From NCBI GenBank assembly GCA_963855995.1, contig OY979730.1, positions 10,269,300-10,333,299 of the forward strand: 64,000 nucleotides of DNA, read 5' to 3'. The notes beneath the pieces were generated by a model. It was not told where the DNA came from, ran no database searches, and saw nothing but the letters and a program-made list of their open reading frames with translations. The first letter of the stretch is position 1; every line of letters starts with the position of its first letter. Shown here piece after piece: positions 35,646 to 45,824 of the stretch. Source of the stretch: Muricea muricata. Lineage: Eukaryota > Cnidaria > Anthozoa > Malacalcyonacea > Plexauridae. The position numbers were made by a program, and so were the translations under genes.

Positions 35646-38600
35646 TTATGTCGCCATCTGCATTTCATTCGTATGAACTTGTCGCGTAGTGGGTCGCGAA
35701 GGTCTTGTGCTTGAACTTTGAGCCAGGAGATCTTGCATGAAAGCTGGAACGCGACACTGTCGGCCACACAGTATCGATTTGAACGCCTTCCGAAAATTGC
35801 TTCCAAGTAGACAATAAATAATCGGATTGCAGACCGTGTGGAGAGAGGCGATCAGGAGAGATGGATACCACACATATCTGTACAGAAAAAAAGAAGTAGA
35901 ACAATACTTGCTCGGTGGCGCGGGTTTGGTTGATAGATAAATAACAATATAATAATCAGTTCCGATTTCAACAAAACATTTTGTTTGGTTAAACTTACGG
36001 ATATATGCTCCGGTAGTCGACTTCAAGTCTTTTCAATGTGTAAAGAATGTTATAAGGCGTCCAAGCGACAAAAAATACAATCAACGTCACCATCACCATC
36101 CTTACCACGCTCTGGCGTGATCTGTATACTGCAGTATTGCCTGTGTCTTCCCCCGGAATTACCTGAGGATTAAGATGTGCTACAATGACATAATTGTGGA
36201 AGACTATTTTGTAAAAAAAACTTGGGAAAAAGAGGGAGTAATCTGAGTGACATGACTAGCTGAGGGGATTTCATGGTTCTCGATTTTTGCCCGTTTGGAT
36301 TTAATGTAGAGAGTATAATTTCTTCACAAAATTGCCATACATCCTGTATCAGGTATGGTGAAATTCTTGTGTGACAATTAGATTACCATTTATTTTGCGC
36401 AAAAACGCACAAGACAATAATTGTAACAAACCTGGAAAAAAGTTGTAACAAAGTTGCGCTGTTTTTTCCAAGGAATAAGCTGTTATAACAAGCTTAATGG
36501 TCAGACTTGTTACAAGTTTGTTCCAACAAGACTCATACAGTCATGATACAGGAATGTTGTTAGGGTCTCAACTTCGAGGTCTGTATTAGAGTTGGTAGGG
36601 CAACCATGAAACAAGTCTGCATGATATTTTCTTCACGCTTATTACAAACTGTCAAGAAGTTGCACTGAACTAGCAGCTGACGGCTTGAGGTAGGCAGTGC
36701 AAACTTATAGGCAGCTTGAAACAAGCATTCCGAACTCAACTTGTTCACAGGTCGTGACTTCCTTCAAGTCGTGAACTTGTGGCACGCCTATAACGTTTAC
36801 CTGTTTCAGTCTTCGAACAACGTTGGAATAAAAGTACGACGCAACAGTTAATGGCATGACATACAAGACAACGACAATGCCGACGCCATAAATATTCTTC
36901 GCTTTGAGGCTCGGCCAGCGATAGGTGCAATCACAGCTGAGTTGGTCCCCTTCGCTCATTTGATTTTGGCCACAAAAATACAATGTCGGAAAGTAGATTG
37001 TAATAGAAAGCAGCCAGATCGAAGGAACTATATATTTGAGTCTCTCTTTGACACAATCCAGCACGTCCATAGGTCGGCATATGGCGCAGTAACGTTCAAA
37101 TGATATGACGGCAATAGTGAGGCAGGAAGAACCATACGGAATGTTGACCATGTTTACTTGAAATTTGCATCCAACATTACCTGCGTACGGAACAGAAATA
37201 TTGACAGAGTCTATTGACATCTTGCAACAGACTCAATCGTTATAAACAAGCCGATATCAGAATGGGTACCGGTTCACACGGCTTTTGTCATGCAGCTTAT
37301 TCACGACAAGTCTGTTGCAAGTTGTTTCAACAATTTGCAGCTTAATGACATTAACAAGCTGTAACAACCCTATAAAATTTACTTACAACTTACAACAGTG
37401 TCGTTTTGGATGTGCGAAACCAGGTCATTTAGATCGTAAGGATCCCTCATGTTTCGAGAAACTTGACTCAAAAGTAATGTTTCGAATTCCCTACAATTCT
37501 CTCTCACAAGGATGCAAATTTCGTGCGGTTTTTGGGCCGGAAAAGAATTTTGTTCTTGCAAGAAATCTAAGCTCTTGTTATGTTCATGAGGGGGAAGATA
37601 AGCTTTTTAATTGCCCAGATAAGCTGATTTTATTTATGCGTGGGTAGTGCTTTAAAAATGCGTGGTTTCCTTTACATCGGTTACAAGCGCCACTTAGCAT
37701 ATTGCAGGCGGAAATGATGCTAATGTTTGAATGTGAATTATACTAATCACACGCGAGTTATGCTAAATAGTGGTAAAATATGCTAAATAGTAGCAAATTA
37801 TTTTAATTGTGTGTTGTATGACGCAGCGGTTTTTTAAAAACGAGCAAAAAGGACTTGCACGTTCGAAAACATTCACAATTCGCAGCAATAAAAATTCTCT
37901 GCCTTTTTTTGAAATTTGATCATGCTTACAAAAACAACACCTTCCACGCCACTTCAGAACGTCAGCAAAACAGCTCAATGGCGCTAGTGAAAAAAAATGA
38001 CCTTGCGCACTGCATCAGGTTTGGTTGCGCAAGGAAAAATTCTACCAGCAGGATGTGTTCAGATGTTGAGAGCTTTATCGCATCGTCTCTTACTTTCCGA
38101 TATCACCATGGTAATGAAATTTCGAAATTCAAGAGAGCTAAAAGCATTACTTTTTTTATGTGTGGGAATCGAACGTGTCGGAATTTCGAAAATTTTTAGT
38201 GTCTGGAAATTTATCGGTACAAGATTGCATGGTTTATTTTTATCCAACTCATGTATTGACTATTGTGTCCATTCATTTGCTCGCCGTGTCATATTTTTTT
38301 ATCTCATTCTCGTTTTGACAGATGCAACGCCCTTTGACACGTTGAGCGCACCCGTATAGATAATGAAAACAATGTTTGTAAACATAACAGAATGACATTT
38401 GTGTGACGTTAATGATGATATTTGTTCTTATAACTAATCAAATTCTGCCTAGCAATTTAACGATAGCTGATGGAAAATTTTTCTAACATTCTTCGTTCCC
38501 GAAATTTTTAGCTGTATTCCGCAAAAAACTTTTCAAGTGCGTTTTTATTATATCTTTACGCGTAGCGATGAAAAATAGCTACTAAACTGCAGCGCATGAC

Positions 38601-39811
38601 AACGATTAATCACTTGGCTGTTATTTTAGATATTTTGACCACGTTCCAAATAATAAATTTCACGTTCAAAAGTCATGATGCAACCTGGTGTTACTAGTTG
38701 TTTTTTTTTGTGATAATGCCTCTCATTAATAAAGCGGAATAGCTCAAAACGGTAATGCATAACCAAACTTCTACATGAGAAATTATGTAGTGATCTTTAA
38801 TGCAATGCAATTAACAAATTTTCAGACAAAATTTCGTTTTAAAACACTTTATTAAAGTTAAACGCAATCTGATTGTAACTTGATATTCAGCTTTTCAATG
38901 CTCTCTGCGAAATACGATAGACGTGTATGACGCAGTTGTGCAAGTATATTAAAGTTTGCAGTTGTAATGCAGAATGATCTGTATGATTTAGTTTCAATAA
39001 CAATTCATAAGTGTAAATTAGGGAAGATTCAAGAACCGTTGCAAGAACGCTTGCCTTGGCGTTACTATGGGAGTAGTGCAGAATCAATATAGGATGAACT
39101 GTTTTTCCCAAAGGGTGAAAGGGCCAGATAATGTAAGATGTCTTTAATTATGAATTAGATCCATTGCTACCATAGGCGAAAACCTAAACTAACTCCATGA
39201 CATGCTGGATAGCTCTATCAGTTCTAAACTGGTTTTCTTAGAGGTCCAGTAAGGATCATCTCGTATTGATCCAGTGTTACTACAGGAAGAAACCTAAACT
39301 AAATTAACTTTATTTATTGTGGATAGCTCTATCAGTTCTAAAATGTTCTTCCTAAAGGTCCATGCTGTGAAGATCATCTCTTACTGATCCAGTGTTGATG
39401 ATCCATGATAACATTAAACAGCACGTTTTGCGTAGCGCCTTATATAAAAAATAAAAGTGAAGAAAGTAAACATAATAAAACGTACAGATGTAGCGAGCTC
39501 TTACCAAGGTTTAAATCCTTCACGGCGAAGTCGGCAAATTGAAAAGTCGTTGCCAACGCCATGAGGAGATCACTTAGGGCCAAATTGACCAGGAGAAAAT
39601 TGGTTGAGTCCTGCATTTGACGATTTCTCAAGACAATCCAGATGACCAGTCCGTTTCCGATGACGGCAGAAAGTAAGAACACTACATAGATTGTCATGAA
39701 AATCGCCACGGAGAAAACTTTATTGTAGATTTCAGGCTCCGTTTTGTTGGAGGGTACAGCCGTGGTGTAGTTTGTTAAAATAATTTGCATCATTGCGATT
39801 GTTCCATCCAA
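35646..39811 (-). CDS. Class A GPCR, neuropeptide-receptor type (gene B), with an extra intron in intracellular loop 3
   Basis: Four exons on the minus strand: 39811-39505, 37180-36801, 36162-35999, 35877-35646 (1083 nt, 360 residues). All phases close. Motifs: VIGNGLV (TM1), NLALSDL (TM2), NVGCKFQ, ERYCAI (TM3), CDCTYRWPS in loop 2, AWTPYN (TM6), NPIIY (TM7). Exon 1 is 307 nt, exactly as in gene A, and the phase 1 and phase 2 introns are shared with A and C. Between RRLKQ and VIPGED gene B alone has a 638-bp phase 0 intron, where A and C read straight through. CAGGTAA is present at both its ends, and it contains CAAGTTG-family sequence. Intron 1 holds another CAAGTTG element and a 114-bp satellite block. 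Confidence 0.88.
36163..36800 (-). other. Paralog-specific intron in GPCR gene B, flanked by CAGGTAA direct repeat
   Basis: Reading the minus strand, exon 2a ends GAAACAG and the intron begins GTAAACG; the intron ends CCTCAG and exon 2b begins GTAATTCC. So CAGGTAA stands at both boundaries. The interior carries GGTTGCCCTACCAACTCTA and CAGACCTCGAAGTTG, matching the repeat subfamily at 16310-16600, and AACTTGTAACAAGTCTG words. Confidence 0.75.
37205..37375 (+). repeat. CAAGTTG-family dispersed repeat next to a splice acceptor
   Basis: ACATCTTGCAACAGACTC, AAGCCGATATCAGAATGGGT and GACAAGTCTGTTGCAAGTTG in family order. Its left end is about 25 bp from the acceptor of GPCR B exon 2a (37181). Confidence 0.85.
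39150..39400 (+). repeat. 114-bp satellite block (about two units)
   Basis: AGCTCTATCAGTTCTAAACT, TTAGAGGTCCAGTAAGGATC and a second, more decayed unit. It lies about 100 bp downstream in sequence (intron side) of GPCR B exon 1. Confidence 0.85.
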
Positions 39812-40790
39812 ATTTCCGAAAACAAAAAGATGCGCAGCAATGCGCGCTAGTTTATCGCGTCAATTTTAACAGACTGGTAAAATTTTGAAATATTAGTCGC
39901 ATTGGAAAGCGACAGCTTGTTATCTTAACTTGATCTGCAATATGCTTCCTCATAGACAGCCCACGAGTACCAGGAAAAGGTGTGTTTAATAATTTTGGTT
40001 TAATCCACGAGTGAAGCAAAAATGCTTCCGCCAAACGATGACAATTCTCTGGCAACAGACAGACCGATTAGTTTATAAATTAATATCTCACGAGCAGCAA
40101 ATTACAAAATCGCCCCAGCACTTTTTTCATTATACATATTAATTTTGTTTAATATTCGGAAGGGTTTAAGTCAATTTGTAAAATATATATGTATACTTAA
40201 TTGCAATTAAGTAGAAGGAAGCTCTGGCAGTCTACAATAAATCCAAGGGGTTTATATATGTATAAATACGAACAGAAATAACAAATTTCTGTATTCAGCT
40301 CGCGCATAGACGTTAAAAGCATTCAATATCTTATGTCAATATTTATTTTTAAGAAAAAACTAACCGACATATGTTTACATGAAAAGATCATTTTAATATA
40401 AGGGTATTGTATTTTATTAAAAACGTTTACTATAATTATTCACTGGAATCAAATGGAATCAATACTGACGACATATGCAATATATGTCGGCTGTCTTCTC
40501 AAACAAGAACACAGCCGGAGGACATCGGAATGACTTAGTCTTAGTAAAAACCCCTAAATTTTGTTTATTGTTACATTTACTGGCAGGCAAATAAGCGAGA
40601 GACTTTTGACTGATAGCAAATAGGATACGGAGAAGAAACGAAAAATTCGCGATTTGAACTCGCATCTTGGTAGAGCGTGGCGGGCGATCCGGAAACTCGT
40701 AAATGCGAGTACAAATCAGGCTCGCGGTGGCGAATTTTTCCTTGTTCTCTGCAGTGTCAGCCAGATGAATATGAATCTAGTTTTTGCATC

Positions 40791-43700
40791 TTAATTCGCG
40801 GTGAGATTTGTGCGCGCAGTTTGTCGTGACGTCCTCTGTGTTCCACTCGTGGAAACCCTCAATATTCTTGGAATTTTCACGCAGCACAATGTTGACTTGA
40901 CAGCCTTTCGGAAGTTCTTGCTCAACAAGCAGTAGACTATGGGATTGAATGCACAGCTTATGAAGGCCAAGAGCAGGGCGGGATACCACACAAATCTGGA
41001 TGATAAGATGGAGAAAAAATATGTCAAAAATATGAACATTGGATTATGACTGGATAAGATGGAAAACAGCGAAATTTTCAAGACAATGAAAAGACAATGG
41101 TCTATAGAACATTCTGATTACTGGATCATGACTGGATGATATGGAGAACAGTGAGATATGCAAAACGATGAAAAGACAATGGAACATTCTGATCACTGGA
41201 TCATATGGTTGGTTGACACGAAGAACAGCGAGATTTTCAAACCAAGGATCCGGAAAAGACAGTAGAACATTCTGATAAGTGGATCACGACTAAATGACAT
41301 TGGGAACAGGGAGATTTTCAAGACAATGAAAAGACAATGGTCAATAAAACATTCTGATCACTGGATCATGACTGGATGACATGGAGAACAGTGAGATATT
41401 CAAAACTATGAAAAGACAATGTAACATTCTGATCATCGGATGATCAGACTGGATGACATGGGGAACATCAAGATTTTCAATGAAGATGACAATGAAGACA
41501 ATTAAGCATTATGATACGTTTGGCAAAAAAATTAACTTATTAACAAATGAAAAATATATATTAATCTTTCATTCTCTACGTACTTATATATTCTGCGATA
41601 ATCATACTGGAGCCTCTTCAAAAAAAACAATACGTTGTAAGGCGTCCACGCAACAAAAAATAACACGACACTGACAAGCAACATCTTCACAACGCCTTGC
41701 CTTGATTGATACGCCGTAACCGTGCCCTGTTGCTCGCCGGGAATGGAGCGCCTGAGCCTGCGAATCACCAGAAAATAAAGTCTGGAAATAATGACCAGCG
41801 GTATGACGTACAAAGCTACGACCACGCCTATGCCGTATATAGATTTCGCCCGCAGACTTGGCCAGCGTTCAGTGCAATCGCAAGTCAACTGATTTTTCTT
41901 CGTGTCCGTTCGTATGCCACAGTATACAATGTTTGGAATATTCATGCAGGTGCTCGCTAGCCACGCTAGAGGCACAAACCAGCGGACACCACCCTTGAAC
42001 TCATTGAAATAGACAGGCTTGCAAACGGCGCAGTAGCGCTCATACGCGATGAATATGAGAGTAAGGACTGAAGTGCCATACGGAATGTTGTACATGTTGA
42101 TCTGGAACTTACATCCAACGTCACCTGAAAACGGAATCAAAATGAATACTTTCTAACCACTGTTGGCTTTGGAAGGTGTCAATGTACCGAAACAGACGAG
42201 TCAACATTTTGCAAGAGTAAAACTACAAAATTATTATAGATTTTTGCTACGGGAATCTGCATCTGATGGTTGTTAGAATTCGTTTAGATTAAATGTTTCT
42301 TCCTGTAGTAATACAGGATCAATAAATGATGGTTTTTACTGGACCTCTGGGAAGAGCAGTTTAGAAATGATAGAGCTATCCAGTATAAATAAACTTAGTT
42401 TAGTTTAGGCTTCCTTCTGTGGTAGCACTAGATTAATAAGAGATGAAATTCACTGGACCTCTAGGAAGAACAGTTTAGAACTGATAGAGCTATCCAGTAT
42501 AAATAAAGTTAGTTTAGTTTTAAGAAAACTGATAGAGCCTTCTATAGCATAAAATATACACTTATGTATAAGCTTAGGCTATACAAGTCATATTGTTTTC
42601 CCCAGTGAGAATTAGGAGATGACCCTCCATCAGGACATAGGCGGAACACAAATAATTTAGTTTGTTTAAGGATCAGGAAGTGGAAGCCATTCGAAAGTGA
42701 AATTAAATTATTAGACGTAACTGCTGAGCAATTAGGAAGTCATTTGCCTGCAGGGGCTGGTTGTATCAAAGGCGTTTAGCTTCATCAAGATGAAGAGGTC
42801 AGAACTATTGAACAAGTTTGTATGTTGTATAAACAAACCAGTTAATTAGTTATTTGACCAGAGAAGAACAAGTATATATAAAACTAATTATTTATTCTAT
42901 TAAACTCACAATTTTGGCTCCGTACTGGATGTAAAAGTGATTTTTAAATTTCACTTATCCACTGTTGAAGTTAAACGCCTTTGATAGAACCGGCAGGCCC
43001 CTGACTACTTGTGAAATATCAGTTTAAAACCACAATCATAAACAATGCTCTCTCGCAAAATATAAAATTGTTTCAGTTCTTGCATCAAATATCGGACTGC
43101 TACATCTAATAACTACAGTTAATACGTCAACTACATGCCAAGATAGTAAAAATTTCATCTGTATAAATCAGACGATGGATGACCAGAATTGCAATATCAC
43201 GCAATGAATGGCAAAACTAATTACGTATGTTCCAACGAGTTCGATTTTGATGATGTGGTAATGTCCGTGATCATAAAAAAGACTTTGTTTACATTTGGAA
43301 CTTCAAAATCTGTGAGTCGAGTTTCAAGCATTCAAAAAAAGTTCGACGACGAAAATATTTGAGCAAATTGACAGCTCTGCATGTGTGAAACTATTTTTTA
43401 CAGTCGGCGTTAATAAACACTACATGAATTGCCACTTTAGAACTAAATCAATATAGTTTTTGTTTTTCAAACTTCAAAGACAATACATGCAAGTGCTTGA
43501 AGATTCAAATTAGTGCATGGGAATTCCCAAGCAAAAAACCTTTCTTGGTTTTCTCCTGGAAATGCTTTTAAGATATATCATTCTAGAAGCATGTCCAAAC
43601 TCCAAAGTCTTTCAAGCAAAATATCAAATTGTGTTCGCCTTCAACATTTGCCACGAAAAATTTACAAAATATACAAGTCTTATGTCGTCCCAGCGCTATT

Positions 43701-44409
43701 ATAATTATATGGTGTCATGATATATGATGCTCTAATCTCTTACATCTCGTAATATGCTTGAAGCACTTTAAAAATAAAAAAACCCCGTAAGAAAGACTAG
43801 TCAAAATGATGAATTTTGGGAGCATACCATGATATTTCGAAATTGAGTTTAGTCTCTTCGGTGTCAATGAAATCCTAAAAGCAATCAAACCAACCTGACC
43901 GCGTAGCTCAGTTGGTAGAGCATTGAGCTAGCATTCCAAAGGTCGTAGATTTGATTCCCACCGTGCGCTTGTCTAGTGCGGATATAAACTCAGAGTAACA
44001 CCACAAACATCATTTTTAACTGAGCCCAAACAATTAAACTACTAAACCACTAACCTGTACTAAACACCTAAAAACTAAAGTTCCTCTACAACTCACCAAT
44101 GTTCAAATCTTTCACAACAAAGTCAGCAACGTGGAAAATGCTGGAGAAAGTTTGAATCAGATCTGCCAAAGCCAAATTTACCAAAAGATAATTGATGGTA
44201 AGTTCGTGCATTTTTCGGTTGGTCGACACTATCCATATGACGAGACAGTTGCCGCCAACAGCAAGTACGAATATGATCGCGTAGAGCGATAGAAATAGCG
44301 GAGCCCCCGTTAATTTGTTGTAGATTACATTGTCTGTGTTGTTGCCAACGCTAGTCGCGTTGTTTGTGTAATTATTTGACGTATAATTATGTCGCAAATA
44401 ACCAGACAT
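40791..44409 (-). CDS. Class A GPCR, neuropeptide-receptor type (gene C)
   Basis: Three exons on the minus strand: 44409-44097, 42124-41584, 40995-40791 (1059 nt, 352 residues), phases 1 and 2 closing. Exon 2 is 541 nt, exactly as in gene A, and reads unbroken through loop 3. The N terminus has many NxS/T sequons (HNYTSNNYTNNATS). Motifs: VGGNCLV (TM1), NLALADL (TM2), DVGCKFQ, ERYCAV (TM3), CDCTERWPS in loop 2, AWTPYN (TM6), NPIVY (TM7). It has one extra residue before TM2 (LTINYLLVN versus VTNYLLVN in A). The tail has CC followed by a Ser/Thr/Arg-rich end. The exon 2 donor is GTACGT, as in A. Most upstream of the three tandem paralogs, 979 bp from gene B. Confidence 0.9.
41045..41500 (+). 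repeat. Tandem repeat of about 75-85 bp in GPCR C intron 2
   Basis: Five to six irregular units sharing GACTGGATGACATGGAGAAC, GAGATTTTCAAGACAATGAA and AACATTCTGATCACTGGATC. They make up most of the 588-bp intron 2 of gene C. Confidence 0.8.
42290..42535 (-). repeat. 114-bp satellite block, reverse orientation (about two units)
   Basis: ACTGGACCTCTAGGAAGAAC, AACTGATAGAGCTATCCAGT and ATAAATAAAGTTAGTTTAGT reverse-complement the 470-1805 units. Lies in intron 1 of GPCR C. Confidence 0.9.
42752..43013. mobile_element. CCGGTTGTATC-ended foldback element
   Basis: Left end AGGGGCTGGTTGTATCAAAG, right end CTTTGATAGAACCGGC..GGCCCCTG; interior AAGTGATTTTTAAATTTCAC matches the 31545-31765 copy. In intron 1 of GPCR C. 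Confidence 0.8.
43900..43990 (+). mobile_element. tRNA-like SINE head, copy 1
   Basis: An A-box-like TAGCTCAGTTGGTAGAGC is followed 38 bp later by a decayed B-box, GTAGATTTGATTCCCACC. The acceptor halves GACCGCG and CGTGCGC do not pair, so it is not a functional tRNA gene. A second, better B-box copy lies at 53850-53945 on the minus strand. Both share GCTAGCATTCCAAA in the anticodon region. Confidence 0.75.
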
Positions 44410-45824
44410 TTCTGAGAACGGTGGTAAGAGAATTCAATGACGGATTATTTTCCAACAACAAGTTCCAAAACAAAATATTGTGTCACAAACTCAGCTCAAA
44501 TGGTCTTACGGACGGAAGCTCAAATCGTCCTCTTTCTCAGCAATTTATAAAATCCTTGACCTTGAAGGTTGTTGACGACATCCAAAACAATAAACGAAGC
44601 TTTTCACAATGTTGAGCATGGCACTGATTCAAAGTATACTTTTCTTTAAATTTCAGCAACTCAAAAGGGCCTGCACAATTCAGCACTGATAGAGATATAA
44701 AACGAAGCAAAACGAAGCACCTTATTCGTCTAAGCAAAGTCTAACTCTAAGCAAATATATCATGCAAGCAACAATTTTGCGGTTTAAAACGTCAGTGGTC
44801 ATATATAGCACGAGGAAAAGCTTAACAATGACTTCCCTGTTTGCTTTTGCCAAAATCAAAAACAGGAAAATAAGGCATATTCATACTGTTTGCCTTTGCC
44901 AAATACTTTAGTTAAAGACAAATGAAGCCAATATACAAGTTTAGGTTTAATTAGCTCTGGGTTGTATAAAACATTAAAACAATCTTCTTATAGTTTAAAA
45001 CTTTCACGAAATCTTAGATTGTTACAATCAATTATTCAACTGATATCTTTCAATTCATGTTTACAATAAATTACTACAAGTTCCTGTATTGCAAGTCTTT
45101 GAAACGAGGAAACTATTAAAAATGCCAAATTTATGATATAAATGCAAAACATGTTTGCTTTGATGAGCTCCGCTCGCCGAATTACGTCATGAGATATAAA
45201 ACATTTTTCCGTGTTGATATACAGTTATATCAACACGAGTGGAAATTGGAAAAACGAGAAATTGTGTGAAAACACGACGCCCGAAGGACGGAGAAATGTT
45301 TTATATTTTTTTTATAATATAGTAATGTCAAAAGCCGGAAGGATACGAAAAATTTCCGTGTTTACAAGTGGCAGACACGCCTAAAACTTGGCAACCAAGC
45401 AACGCGAGAAGCAAAATCAATTCCGATAAAAAATGGGAAACATAATGTTACTAGTCCTAGACAGAGGTGTAACCTCTTGTACGTGTGAGGGGTGGAGTGG
45501 GACCTTGCCCAATGGTTGTTTCGTCGGGTAATTCACCCGAAAATGTGGAAAAAGCTGGTTAGATTTGAGATTTTCCTCATAGATTTTGGACGAGAATGTC
45601 CGCTATATTTAGCTTCATTTTTCCTATAGATCTAGACGGATTCACTGTTCTCACTCCAGATTAGATAGCGTCCACTGTTCATATGGAGAGGTCACGGGAA
45701 GGCCCCAAATTGGCGATTTTTTTGCCTGTTAATGTGCGATTCGGGTGGAAACACCACATGTGAAAATATAGTAGTGTTGGTATTTAAAAGTTGGGAAAAA
45801 ATACAAAAAAGATAGAGAGAAAGT
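44410..45824. other. Divergent intergenic region between GPCR C and TFIIS
   Basis: No exon seen. It contains upstream sequence of GPCR C and of TFIIS, with a TATTTAAAAG motif at 45781, 44 bp before the TFIIS start codon. A perfect 12-bp-arm hairpin, CGTGTTGATATA..TATATCAACACG, occupies 45210-45237 within a longer dispersed repeat (AATTACGTCATGAG ... CGCCCGAAGGACGG). Confidence 0.55.

Noticed and set aside
37282-37647. 120-codon plus-strand frame in GPCR B intron 1
   Set aside because: Its start lies inside a CAAGTTG-family repeat and the rest shows no recognisable domain.
43900-43990. Functional tRNA gene
   Set aside because: The A- and B-box pattern is present, but the acceptor arms do not pair and the B-box is decayed, so a SINE head fits better.
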